64,000 nt of DNA, from positions 1 through 64,000 of the forward strand of contig NZ_KB890416.1 of assembly GCF_000373105.1 (NCBI RefSeq). Direction: 5' to 3'. The DNA is from Neolewinella persica DSM 23188 (lineage in GTDB: Bacteria; Bacteroidota; Bacteroidia; Chitinophagales; Saprospiraceae). The notes under the pieces were generated by a model. That model had not been told where the DNA came from. It did no database searches and saw nothing but the letters and a program-made list of their open reading frames with translations. Positions 44,225 to 52,471 of this stretch are shown here, piece after piece (positions within the stretch are counted from its first letter, which is position 1; each line of letters begins with the position of its first letter). Position numbers and translations under genes: made by a program.

Positions 44225-44944
44225 TTAGTTGTTGGGGGCGCCGGCGGCGATCCAGTTTTCTATCTGAGCAATACGGCAACTACTGACGAAGCTGCCCAGT
44301 GGTGGCATGGGGGCGAAGGATATTTCGCGTTTCATGGCGCCGATCAGTGAACCATTGTTGACGGAGGCGAGTATCTCGGCGTGAGAAGAAAGGTTTACCC
44401 CGCCGTCTTCCCGGTTATTCCCGTGGCAGCCGACGCAATAGTCTTTAAGAATGGGGAAAATGTCTTCGCTAAAGGACGTTTGTGTCGGGTCACAGGGTAT
44501 GCCACAATCGGTATTCTCTGCTCCCTGGTTGATCCAGTCGCGGATGAGGTCAGTTTGTTCACTGGTAAGTGGTGCCGCAGGCCTCTCAGGCATAAAGTCC
44601 TCGTCGTTGGGGTCCTCGGTAATGGACTTGTAGAGATCACTGCGTCCTGCGTCACCGGGGCGGACTTCCCGACGGATACTTTCGTAGTCGACCAGAATAA
44701 CTCCTTCCCGGTGGGAGGCCCGGTCGTGGCATGCGCTGTAACCACAGGCGGAGACCATGATGGGAAGAATTTCAAATTGAAAGGAAACAACGCCTTCCGG
44801 GCAGGGATTGGTCTCGGCGGGATCCTCCACGGGAGGGTCTTCTATTATGCCTCCGGCAGGAATGATGGGATCGGTGGTGCAGGCCGCGATGAAAAGTAAA
44901 AGGAGTAAGGCCGCGGCGGCAAAATGATGTACGTGAAATTTCAT
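44225..44944 (-). CDS. Two-domain c-type cytochrome-like lipoprotein
   Basis: The 239-residue protein has a lipobox (LFIAAC). It has two copies of the same domain as the neighbouring 125-residue protein. The second has a normal CVGCH near 169-173 and a Met-containing SFAPMPPLG. The first reads CGYSACH (67-73), a CX4CH spacing rather than CX2CH; heme attachment there is possible but unusual. Each domain closes with the LTSEQTDLIRDWINQGAEN or IENWIAAGAPNN helix. It lies 12 bases downstream of the di-heme gene. Confidence 0.85.
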   Translation of the reverse strand: MKFHVHHFAAAALLLLLFIAACTTDPIIPAGGIIEDPPVEDPAETNPCPEGVVSFQFEILPIMVSACGYSACHDRASHREGVILVDYESIRREVRPGDAGRSDLYKSITEDPNDEDFMPERPAAPLTSEQTDLIRDWINQGAENTDCGIPCDPTQTSFSEDIFPILKDYCVGCHGNNREDGGVNLSSHAEILASVNNGSLIGAMKREISFAPMPPLGSFVSSCRIAQIENWIAAGAPNN

Positions 44945-44956
44945 GTTGGTTTAGAA

Positions 44957-46000
44957 TTAGTGGGCCATTAGTTCAATGTATGCGCGGAGGTCTTCGACCT
45001 GTTGCTTGCTCATTCGTTCAGCTGGGTAATGGGGCATATAAGGTCGGTGGCCGGGGATGGCGTAGGTACCGTAGGCGACGATCTGGTAAAGCGAGAAGTG
45101 GGAATCTTTAATAATCATTTTGCGGAGGTGGCGAAAACTGAGCTTATCGTTGCCGAGCGGATAATGAGACACGCCTCCGGCTTTGTGGCAGTGCAGGCAG
45201 CTTAATTCGTAGAGGTCTTTACCTCGCCTGGGATCACCGGTTAGGCCGGGATAGCCTTCCCGCTTACTGGGGGGCGCATCGTAAAAATGAGCAGGGGAAG
45301 TTTGGCCGTAAAAGCCGCGTAGCCAGGTGCGCAGAGCTGCTTGTTTTTCGGGTTGGCTGCTTTCGGTATTGATCCGTTCCAGTTCTTCATCCGTCAGGCC
45401 GAGATCCCCCAGGGTGAATTGGAGTGTCCAGTAGTAAGCCAGCACAGCCTCGATTTCCCAGTCTTCCATTTCCCTTCCCTGCGAGCACTCCACGGCGCAG
45501 AGCTGGATGGATTCACGCAGGCTTTCGTGGGCGACTTTGATTTTTTCGTCGCCGTATTTCTTTACGTAATCATCGTTGTACCACGACTCGCGGTTGACGA
45601 TTCCCTTGAAGGTGGTTCCCTGGAGAAAGGGTAGTCCCTTTTGTTTCACATAGGGCAGCCGTGCCTCGGGGTCGCTGAAGCGCAGGTCCGGATCTTCCTG
45701 TTCTATGTTGTGGCAGGAGGTGCAGGAATAATACTTGCTCACGAAATTGGTGCGCCGTCCATCAGCGTTGGTAGTACGACCAGTAAGGACGATTTCCTCG
45801 CCTTTTTTCGCCAGTGCGGGGTCGGCCTGGATATAGTGCTTAGCGGGGGGCTGGCCGAGGTTGTGGAGTACTTCGGCAACGGGCGTCGCTGCGGTGACGG
45901 TGAACACCCCCCTGGTTAAAGACAGGGAGAGGATGGCACAAAGGACGAGTAAGCAGAGGAGTGTATTCTTCAAGGTAGAGGGTGGCATACTTGTGGACAT
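44957..46000 (-). CDS. Di-heme c-type cytochrome
   Basis: The 347-residue protein has an N-terminal hydrophobic anchor (about 14-35), then a heme motif CTSCH at about 93-97 and a second CLHCH at about 266-270. Each is followed by typical cytochrome-c helices, and a late MPHYP supplies a candidate Met ligand. Extra Cys in LCAVECSQGREMEDWEIEAVLAYYW and that phrase itself resemble SoxX/SoxA-like or thiosulfate-type cytochromes, but no sox genes are present. First gene of the cytochrome operon; the start may be Met1 or Met5. Confidence 0.85.
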   Translation of the reverse strand: MSTSMPPSTLKNTLLCLLVLCAILSLSLTRGVFTVTAATPVAEVLHNLGQPPAKHYIQADPALAKKGEEIVLTGRTTNADGRRTNFVSKYYSCTSCHNIEQEDPDLRFSDPEARLPYVKQKGLPFLQGTTFKGIVNRESWYNDDYVKKYGDEKIKVAHESLRESIQLCAVECSQGREMEDWEIEAVLAYYWTLQFTLGDLGLTDEELERINTESSQPEKQAALRTWLRGFYGQTSPAHFYDAPPSKREGYPGLTGDPRRGKDLYELSCLHCHKAGGVSHYPLGNDKLSFRHLRKMIIKDSHFSLYQIVAYGTYAIPGHRPYMPHYPAERMSKQQVEDLRAYIELMAH

Positions 46001-46056
46001 GCCGTTATTCTCCCTTTACGGAACCTTGTTTAAAATGGTTGCCTGACGTTTTTTTT

Positions 46057-46074
46057 GGCGGGGCCGCAGGTGCA
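46057..46074 (-). repeat. Dispersed 18-bp motif, copy in a divergent promoter region
   Basis: The minus strand reads TGCACCTGCGGCCCCGCC. It lies between the divergent cytochrome operon (46000) and sigma factor (46142), with the usual T run on one side and AAAG on the other. Confidence 0.85.
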
Positions 46075-46141
46075 AAGACGGCGTCCCTAAGCGCAGGCAA
46101 CCATTTTTGTCGTATCTCCGTACTGGTTCAAAAGACGCTAC

Positions 46142-46711
46142 GTGCCCACCTCCCCGGCGGAAGAAAGATTGGATCTGATCATCAACGGTTGCCGCGCAGG
46201 CGACCGTAAGGCCCGCGAAACGCTGTACCGGCACTTTTTCAGCTACGGTATGAGCATCGCTTTGCGCTACGGCCGTGACCGACAAGAAGCGGAGGACATC
46301 ATGCAGGAAGGCTTCCTTAAAGTCTTTGTCGGTATCGATAAGTATGACCGAGGGCTTCCGTTCAAAAAGTGGCTGCGGCGGGTATTGGTCAATGCAGCCA
46401 TCGATTATTTGCGGCGCTACAAGCGCCGGCCCGAAGAATTAAGTGACGAGTTGCCAACCACCACCGCCACCGGCAACGACGGATGGGACCAACTACAATA
46501 TGAAGATGTGCTCAAGGGCGTCCGAACATTAAGTCCGGCCTACCGCCTGGTGTTTAACCTATATGCCATCGAAGGCTTCAAACACCGGGAGATCGCTGAT
46601 CAACTGTCGATCAGTGAGGGTACTTCGAAATCCAACTACGCCAAGGCGCGGTTGCAATTACAAACCTATCTCCGGCAGCAAGGCGGAGACAAAAGCAAGT
46701 GGTATGAGTGA
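46142..46711 (+). CDS. ECF RNA polymerase sigma factor
   Basis: The 189-residue protein starts at a GTG. Region 2 is visible in RQEAEDIMQEGFLKVFVGIDKYDRG and FKKWLRRVLVNAAIDYLRR; region 4 in LSPAYRLVFNLYAIEGFKHREIADQLSISEGTSKSNYAKAR. It overlaps the next gene by 8 bases (46704-46711), so the two are translationally coupled. That partner has the membrane topology of an anti-sigma factor. Confidence 0.9.
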   Translation: MPTSPAEERLDLIINGCRAGDRKARETLYRHFFSYGMSIALRYGRDRQEAEDIMQEGFLKVFVGIDKYDRGLPFKKWLRRVLVNAAIDYLRRYKRRPEELSDELPTTTATGNDGWDQLQYEDVLKGVRTLSPAYRLVFNLYAIEGFKHREIADQLSISEGTSKSNYAKARLQLQTYLRQQGGDKSKWYE

Positions 46712-48032
46712 AGACTACTCTTTTGAAGATAAAATGAAGTCCCTTTTGGAGGACGAACGGGAGCACCCGTATGATCCGGACCAGTGGCGCCGGCTGGATC
46801 GCCGTTTGAAAGAAAATGACCGGCCACCAGTAGTCTGGTGGCAACGGTGGCTGCCCTATGGCTTTATGCTCCTGGTCGGGCTGTTGGGGTGGCAGCTTTG
46901 GCAGCAGCAAGGGTTGCAACGGACGGTTGTAAAACTGTCTGAACAGTTAATCGCCATGGAGCAAAAGACCCAAAACTCTGAGGTGACTCAAAATCAAGCC
47001 GTAGTAGTGTATGACACCATTTACCGAAATACGGTGATAGAAACAACCACCGAAAGACGCCCGTCCGAAAAGGTCAGGGAAGTGTTCTCTCCCCGTTATG
47101 GGCTGCGGACGGAAATACTTAAGGCCAGCTATCCGTCATTTTTTACCGCTGAAAATGAAGGCGGACAGGCGGCCACGTTCGGAGCAACGGATTTTGCGCT
47201 AACGGCCCAACGGGGGTTTCAGCAATACCGGACGCTCAACTACCGATATTTAGTTGATGGCGCACAACAACTAAAACGGGAAGCCAGCGGGCCCTACTAC
47301 ATTACAGACTTACTGACCGCTAACGCTGTTCAACAACTTCCCCTTAAAGGCCCTGCTTTTCCAACCTTCCCTACACCTGCGGCCTCGCCTCATAAGCTGC
47401 CCCCTGTTCCTCTTTGGCAACGCATAAAACCAAAAAGCTACGCTGTTTCCATTGGTACGGGGCGTTTCAAATCCTGGGCCTATTCCGGAAATGACGACGG
47501 TGATTTATTTGGGGATCTTAACGTTGAGGCCTTCCTCAAAAGCCGGCTGAGCCTGGAAGTGGGGGCCGCTTACCTCGAGCGCTCTTTTGAACGCATCGAA
47601 CCTGAAAATCTGCCGGATGACCTACCCGTGGCAGCACCACTTGACGGCGACGATGAATTGGAGAGCATCAGCGGGAAGCTACAGCAACTACAATTTCCCA
47701 TTGGGCTGCGTTACTATGCCTGGGAGTCTGGTCGTTTTCAGTTCCACGTTGGTGGAGGCCTGGTCCCCTTGATGGGCTTGTCCTCCTCAATTCTCTACGA
47801 ATATGAGAACGATGAAGACGAATATTACACGGTGCCAGCACTTGGTGTTTTGCCCGCCGGACTTCGCCTGGGAGGCGTCTATGGCCGCGTAGGATTACAA
47901 GCAGGCCTGGGTAAACATTGGCAGGTTGGTGTTAGTGCCACGGCCATGCAAACTTTTGGGACTTATACCTACGCCTATCAGCGGCCTTCCTGGGGGCGTT
48001 GGCGGGTTGGCGTGGGGTATCGGCTCAATTGA
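46704..48032 (+). CDS. Membrane-anchored putative anti-sigma factor with a barrel-like C-terminal domain
   Basis: The 442-residue protein starts at the ATG at 46704, overlapping the sigma-factor stop. Residues 1-45 are cytoplasmic and charged (FEDKMKSLLEDEREHPYDPDQWRRLDR-like), 47-66 form one membrane helix, and 67-110 look coiled. The rest is periplasmic, and about 245-442 consists of strands typical of outer-membrane barrels (LSLEVGAAYLERSF, QFHVGGGLVPLMGL, GRVGLQAGLGKHWQVGVSA, ending RWRVGVGYRLN). The sequence around 223-229 (PTPAASP) is an in-frame copy of the dispersed motif. A link between envelope state and the sigma factor is inferred. Confidence 0.7.
   Translation: MSEDYSFEDKMKSLLEDEREHPYDPDQWRRLDRRLKENDRPPVVWWQRWLPYGFMLLVGLLGWQLWQQQGLQRTVVKLSEQLIAMEQKTQNSEVTQNQAVVVYDTIYRNTVIETTTERRPSEKVREVFSPRYGLRTEILKASYPSFFTAENEGGQAATFGATDFALTAQRGFQQYRTLNYRYLVDGAQQLKREASGPYYITDLLTANAVQQLPLKGPAFPTFPTPAASPHKLPPVPLWQRIKPKSYAVSIGTGRFKSWAYSGNDDGDLFGDLNVEAFLKSRLSLEVGAAYLERSFERIEPENLPDDLPVAAPLDGDDELESISGKLQQLQFPIGLRYYAWESGRFQFHVGGGLVPLMGLSSSILYEYENDEDEYYTVPALGVLPAGLRLGGVYGRVGLQAGLGKHWQVGVSATAMQTFGTYTYAYQRPSWGRWRVGVGYRLN
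47372..47389 (+). repeat. Dispersed 18-bp motif, in-frame copy
   Basis: TACACCTGCGGCCTCGCC, two mismatches, preceded by CTTCCC. Translated TPAASP in a Pro-rich linker. Confidence 0.75.
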
Positions 48033-48206
48033 TATACCCAAACCTTAAAGGTTTGGGATGCAGTTGACTTGAAAGCAGCAGCGATTGCAGGCGCTCAGCG
48101 CCACGGGATTTCCCAAACAACTTCGTGACGAGTATAGCCTGCCGATCCATCGGGCAACTGAATGGAAGGCGCTTGCTGAATATATGGAGGGAGTATCGTT
48201 CCACCA

Positions 48207-48779
48207 TTATTCCCATAGCTTCCGCCCCTCCAGCCGCTCCTGGCCAAACTCCGTCCAGTAGTGATGATTGCGCAAAAAGGCATCGTTGCTGTTTCGCCAT
48301 TCCTCGTCCGTCATGTCAATGCCCAACAACAGCTTCCACTCCTCCCGCAGGAGTTCCTGGTAGTGGTCATAAGTAGGAAAAGAGAGGTGGTAAAGGTCAG
48401 CGTCACAAATCACCATTTCCAGTAGGTCGGTCGGCTGCTGTGGCATCGTTGTTGCCCGGATGCAACGCACAACCTCTGCGGTCCTGGCTTCGGGATATGC
48501 CTGCCCCCGCAGCCATTCCTGCGCCAGCATGATACTTCGGTCTTCATGACCGGCGTAGGTATACACATGCCCCGTATCGTGAAACCATGCGGCCAGCATC
48601 AGGATTTCCATATCCTCTGCCCCCAATTTTTCTTCGCGACCGATGTCGACCACTCCTTGCACCACGTTGATGGTGTGGTGAACGTTATGAAATACGCGAT
48701 TGGCGGGAAGTTGTTCCCGCAACAGACGGACCACATAATTGCCCGCCCGATAAACGATACTTTCCCGATGCTTTTTCAT
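48207..48779 (-). CDS. HD-domain predicted metal-dependent phosphohydrolase
   Basis: The 190-residue protein starts at the ATG at 48777-48779 (MKKHRESIVY). Metal ligands are visible: HNVHHTINV (His near 34-35), WFHDTGH (67-71, the HD pair), YAGHEDRS (His near 78) and CDADLYHL (Asp near 133). The C-terminal EEWKLLLGIDMTDEEW is shared with a paralogue at 57069-57659. HD proteins hydrolyse nucleotide or phosphate esters, sometimes cyclic dinucleotides; the substrate is unknown. The first in-frame Met is 17 codons upstream and lacks a good context. Confidence 0.85.
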   Translation of the reverse strand: MKKHRESIVYRAGNYVVRLLREQLPANRVFHNVHHTINVVQGVVDIGREEKLGAEDMEILMLAAWFHDTGHVYTYAGHEDRSIMLAQEWLRGQAYPEARTAEVVRCIRATTMPQQPTDLLEMVICDADLYHLSFPTYDHYQELLREEWKLLLGIDMTDEEWRNSNDAFLRNHHYWTEFGQERLEGRKLWE

Positions 48780-48872
48780 GATCCTTTTATTTATAAGGGC
48801 CAGTCCTGAATGACCGGCCGGAATGAACACCTTAATATTGTTTGCAGCAGCTTAATTAAACCCATGAACGGC

Positions 48873-49343
48873 TTAATCCTGATCGTCTTCCCCGTCCGGT
48901 TCAACGCGTTTCAGCAACTTACCTTCAGCGGAGAAGATAACGTTGAATTTCTTATCGTTCTTATTTGCCAATTCCGTTTCGTAGGCGATGCGACCATCGG
49001 GGTAGGTAATGCGTGCAGCTTCCTCGATCTCGTGGCCGGAGAACTGTGTTGCGATGGTGGTAAGTATGGCGGAAGGCAGGGCATTTTTCTTGATCTCCAA
49101 CTCCGTTTTCAGCAGCTCGCCGGTGGCCGAGTAGTTGGCGCTGGCTTCCTCGCCGTCCATCTTGAATTCGGCCTCGAAGGTGCCGTCGCCTTCGGCTTCC
49201 CAGGCTACTTTGGTGTTGGGGTGCGCAGCGGCAAAGGCTTGCTGTGCGGCGGTGGGAACCTGGTCCGGGTTCAGGGTTTCTTTGGCGCCATCGCAAGAGA
49301 GAAATACGCTGAGGGCAAGTAGTGAAAAAAGTAATGGTTTCAT
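48873..49343 (-). CDS. PepSY-like domain lipoprotein
   Basis: The 156-residue protein has a lipobox (VFLSC, Cys near 17). The mature part holds two PepSY-like units: PTAAQQAFAAAHPNTKVAWEA with EAEFKMDGEEASANYSATGELL, and AILTTIATQFSGHEIEEAARI with YETELANKNDKKFNVIFSAEGKLL. This is the arrangement of the Bacteroidota PF11396-type periplasmic proteins (BLIP-like). Such proteins may inhibit proteases or respond to metals; the role is undetermined. A copy of the dispersed motif lies upstream in the divergent promoter region. Confidence 0.8.
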   Translation of the reverse strand: MKPLLFSLLALSVFLSCDGAKETLNPDQVPTAAQQAFAAAHPNTKVAWEAEGDGTFEAEFKMDGEEASANYSATGELLKTELEIKKNALPSAILTTIATQFSGHEIEEAARITYPDGRIAYETELANKNDKKFNVIFSAEGKLLKRVEPDGEDDQD

Positions 49344-49394
49344 GGTTGGTTTGTTTTCTCAAAGGTCTGGACGGATTCTGGAGATAAATTGGAG

Positions 49395-49412
49395 GGCGCG
49401 GCCGCAGGCACA
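49395..49412 (-). repeat. Dispersed 18-bp motif, copy in a divergent promoter region
   Basis: The minus strand reads TGTGCCTGCGGCCGCGCC, two mismatches, followed by the usual CAAAG context. Between starts at 49343 and 49501. Confidence 0.8.
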
Positions 49413-49475
49413 AAGTAAGTTGATGAAGCAGGGTTGGGAAGCCGGCGTATCCTAATTTCCTCCAAAATTCCCCCA

Positions 49476-49483
49476 TACCTTCG
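49476..49483 (+). promoter_or_regulatory. Putative -7 element of the outer-membrane receptor gene
   Basis: TACCTTCG, one mismatch to TAnnTTTG, 17 bases before the ATG at 49501. Confidence 0.35.
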
Positions 49484-49500
49484 CGCCAAATTAGCCCCGA

Positions 49501-51909
49501 ATGAAAACCGCTTTACCCGTTTTAATCTTTGTACTCTGCAGCTTTTGCCTGACCGCCCAGGTCACCATCTCCGGCCAGATACTTGAAGCCGACGGTACAA
49601 CGCCCATTCCTTACGCCACCGTTTCTGCCCTGGCTCCGGACAGCAGCCTGTTGGGCGGAAGCCTGACGCTGGACGACGGCTCCTTTGTCCTCAACCTTGC
49701 ATCCCGCGGCCGCGCCCAAATCACGGTCTCCTATATTGGCTATGCTCCTCAGACCAAGGAACTCTTCATCGGGGCCAACAACGACACTTACAGCATTGGC
49801 AAAATCCTCCTGAGCCCCGATGCTCAGACCCTGGAGCAGGTGACCGTGACCGGCGACCGCGCCACTGTTAGTGGTACCCTCGACAAGAAAACCTTCGACC
49901 TCTCCGACCAGCAAGCCCAGGGCGGCGGCTCCGTCCTCGATGCCATGAAGGCCCTGCCCGGCGTCACCGTCACTCAAGACGGTAGCCTCGAACTGCGCGG
50001 CTCCGACCGCGTCGCAGTCCTCATCGACGGCAAGCAATCGGCCATGACTGGTTTCGGCAACCAGCGCAGCCTTGGCAGCATCCCGGCGGGCAACATTGAG
50101 CGGATTGAGATCATCAATAATCCATCAGCTAAATACGACGCGTCCGGCCAGGCGGGCATCATTAACATCATTTACAAAAAGGAAAAGGCCGCAGGTTTCA
50201 ACGGTGAAGTTGGGGTCAGTTATGCCCTCGGCGAGATCACTACCCGCAGAGAAGACCTGCCCACGGAACTCGGTCGCTACCGTCTCAACTCCCACCTTCA
50301 GCCCAATCTGGGGCTGAATTACCGCAGCGACAAAATTCGCGGCTGGTTCCAGGGCTCCGTCCTGGCACAGGAGAAACTGCCCAACAACGAATTCACTACC
50401 CGGAACTACGCCGATGGCCGCCGAACCATCAGCCAGGTGCCGGAGAACCGCCGGCAGATCCACTACGTCGCCAGGGGTGGGGTAGACTTCCTGTTGGATG
50501 AAAATAATACCCTGAGCCTGTCCGGCATCTACGACTACGAGCACCACATCGATACCGCCCAGATTCCCTTCATCGACCTGAACACCAACCAGCGCTACCG
50601 CTACTGGAACTGGAAAGAAGACGAAAGCACCAGCCTGATCAACGGTCGCGCGGACTTCCGCCACAATTTCGGTGCCCCCGGCCACGAGCTGGAGCTCTCC
50701 GCCCAACTCAGCCAGGGTAAGGAAGACGAACAGTACTTCCTCAACGACAGCACCAGCTTCCGTCAGGCCCAGGATACCTCCCACCTCATCGCCATCGAGA
50801 ACATCTCCGCCTTCAACATCGATTACGTTCGTCCGCTGGCGGGTGGCCGCATCGAAGCTGGGGGCCAGTTGCGTTTTCGACGCCTGCCCGTGACCTACGA
50901 GATCGGACAGGGGGTACGCAGCATCATCTACCCCGGCCTGGGGGATGAGTCTCGCTGGACCGAAGACCTCTACGCCGGTTACCTCAACTACGTCTACGAA
51001 AGCGCCGGCTTCGAAGCCGAAGCGGGTCTGCGCGCCGAACAAACGGCGGTGACCTATACCCTCGACCCCGAGAACATATACTACGACGACAACGACGCTT
51101 ATGACTATTTCCGGCTATACCCCAACGTCCGGTTAACCTATAAGATCAATGAAGCCAATAAGCTTTCCCTCTTCTTCAACCGCCGCGTCGATCGGCCAGG
51201 GGAGCAGGAACTACGCGCCTTCGCCAAATATGACGATCCGGAATTACTGAAGGTTGGCAACCCTTACCTGCGGCCCCAGTTCACCCAGACCATCGAAGCA
51301 GCCTACCGCCGGATTTGGGAAACCGGTTCGGCCTTTGCGGCCGTGTACACCCGCCAGAGTGACGATGCTTTTCAGCGTATTTTTAACATTGACAGCAGCA
51401 ACCCGGACTACGATATCATCAACCGGATTTACCAGAACACCGGACGCGCCACCAACCGGGGTGTCGAGCTGCTCTGGAGCCAGGAAGTGAAGGCGATCTG
51501 GAAGTTCAGCCTGGGGGCGAATTTCTACCGCATCGGTATTGAGGAGTATTCGGGCACGCTCTTGTTCCCAACGGTCCGCCCGTTCACGTTGGCGGCTTCC
51601 ACGGGTAACAGTTTTGACCTTAAATTCAACAATCAGTTCACCCTGCCGAAGAATTGGAAAGTACAGCTGACGGGCATCTACCTGGCCCCACGTAACATCC
51701 CCCAGGGCCGCGAACTTGCTCGTTCTTCGGTGGACTTTGCCGTGAGCCGGCCCGTCTTCGCAGGCAAAGGAGAAATGGTCCTGGCGGCAACGGACTTGTT
51801 CAATGGTTTCGGCCTTCGGCAGGAGATTGACGGGGAGGGATTTACGGCGGAGTACCGGAATTTTTATGAGAGCCAGGTGCTGCGGTTGGGGGTAACTTAT
51901 AAATGGTAA
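49501..51909 (+). CDS. TonB-dependent receptor-like outer-membrane protein
   Basis: The 802-residue protein has a signal peptide ending LTAQ. A carboxypeptidase-regulatory domain (SGQILEADGTTPIPYATVSA, about 23-100) is followed by a plug (LDAMKALPGVTVTQDGSLELRGSDRVAVLIDGKQ and KYDASGQAGIINIIYKKEK) and an OMP_b-brl_3-type barrel (NPYLRPQFTQ; final strand ESQVLRLGVTYKW). It lacks a SusD partner. Residues 66-72 (ASRGRAQ) come from a near-copy of the dispersed motif. The ligand is unknown; members of this branch are often tied to peptide or metal uptake. Confidence 0.88.
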   Translation: MKTALPVLIFVLCSFCLTAQVTISGQILEADGTTPIPYATVSALAPDSSLLGGSLTLDDGSFVLNLASRGRAQITVSYIGYAPQTKELFIGANNDTYSIGKILLSPDAQTLEQVTVTGDRATVSGTLDKKTFDLSDQQAQGGGSVLDAMKALPGVTVTQDGSLELRGSDRVAVLIDGKQSAMTGFGNQRSLGSIPAGNIERIEIINNPSAKYDASGQAGIINIIYKKEKAAGFNGEVGVSYALGEITTRREDLPTELGRYRLNSHLQPNLGLNYRSDKIRGWFQGSVLAQEKLPNNEFTTRNYADGRRTISQVPENRRQIHYVARGGVDFLLDENNTLSLSGIYDYEHHIDTAQIPFIDLNTNQRYRYWNWKEDESTSLINGRADFRHNFGAPGHELELSAQLSQGKEDEQYFLNDSTSFRQAQDTSHLIAIENISAFNIDYVRPLAGGRIEAGGQLRFRRLPVTYEIGQGVRSIIYPGLGDESRWTEDLYAGYLNYVYESAGFEAEAGLRAEQTAVTYTLDPENIYYDDNDAYDYFRLYPNVRLTYKINEANKLSLFFNRRVDRPGEQELRAFAKYDDPELLKVGNPYLRPQFTQTIEAAYRRIWETGSAFAAVYTRQSDDAFQRIFNIDSSNPDYDIINRIYQNTGRATNRGVELLWSQEVKAIWKFSLGANFYRIGIEEYSGTLLFPTVRPFTLAASTGNSFDLKFNNQFTLPKNWKVQLTGIYLAPRNIPQGRELARSSVDFAVSRPVFAGKGEMVLAATDLFNGFGLRQEIDGEGFTAEYRNFYESQVLRLGVTYKW
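49698..49716 (+). repeat. Possible dispersed motif, degenerate in-frame copy
   Basis: TGCATCCCGCGGCCGCGCC followed by CAAA: the GCGGCCGCGCC half is perfect, the CACCT part is altered and one base longer. Could be chance within a GC-rich gene. Confidence 0.45.
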
Positions 51910-51961
51910 AATTGCTTGCGGCCGTAGGTCATTCAGAATTTTAGCTGCTCCGGCACGCGTT

Positions 51962-52147
51962 TTACACCTCCGAGAAACTTTTCAAACTGGGCTAACGCCC
52001 GTTTGAAAAGATGCCTCGGAGGAGAAAACGCTAGATTGTGGGTAAACGGCTAGTCGTTAGTGGTAATCTAGGTTTGGGTTCTCCTCGGAGGCATAATTTG
52101 GTTGACGAAGCGCAGCGAAGTCAATCAAATTTTCCTCCGAGGTGTAA
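51962..52147. repeat. Two large adjacent hairpins with matching CCTCCGAG ends
   Basis: Hairpin 1 (51967-52022): CCTCCGAG/CTCGGAGG outside, CTTTTCAAAC/GTTTGAAAAG inside. Hairpin 2 (52083-52142): CCTCGGAGG/CCTCCGAGG outside, TTTGGTTGAC/GTCAATCAAA inside. The far flanks are TTACACC and GGTGTAA. No coding. It follows the receptor gene by about 55 bases. Confidence 0.75.
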
Positions 52148-52239
52148 CCTAACCGGACGCGGCTGAAATTCTGAAGGGTCTACATCGGCCGGGATCGGAG
52201 GCGTGAATAGCAAATAGCACAAATTGAGGCTTTTCGGCA

Positions 52240-52388
52240 CAGACGCACGCGGGGCCCTCAGCCCTTTCACTGCTACGCAGTCTCGGGGCACGGGAGGCCA
52301 CGGGGCCTTGATGGGCGAAGGACCCAGTAGCGTCGGCCAGGTCCTGAAGCGAAGCAAATGGGCTTGGTTGACCTGCGGGCGTCCGGAC
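52240..52388. mobile_element. MITE-like element, copy 1 of a 150-bp family
   Basis: It shares length and much sequence with 63186-63335, including CCCTTTCACTGCT, GCAGT, the GCCACGGGG box and the right end ACCTGCGGGCGTCCGG. Its left end is a diverged inverse of the right end. No open reading frame of note. The 562-base gap 51910-52471 otherwise holds only the hairpins before it. Confidence 0.6.
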
Positions 52389-52471
52389 CTTTGGATCAAG
52401 TCTAGGGGGCGTAACTGATAGGCCGTACAAATTGTTATTCACACAGACTAGAGGAACGACCTGGCTATATC

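Noticed and set aside
50125-51042. Minus-strand frame inside the receptor gene
   Set aside because: Antisense to clear TonB-receptor motifs.
51268-51284. ACCTGCGGCCCCAG resembling the 18-bp motif
   Set aside because: It encodes NPYLRP, a conserved receptor motif, and the TGCA and CGCC ends do not match.
52224-52418. Frame across the MITE-like element
   Set aside because: It is not preserved in the second copy at 63186-63335, so it is not coding.
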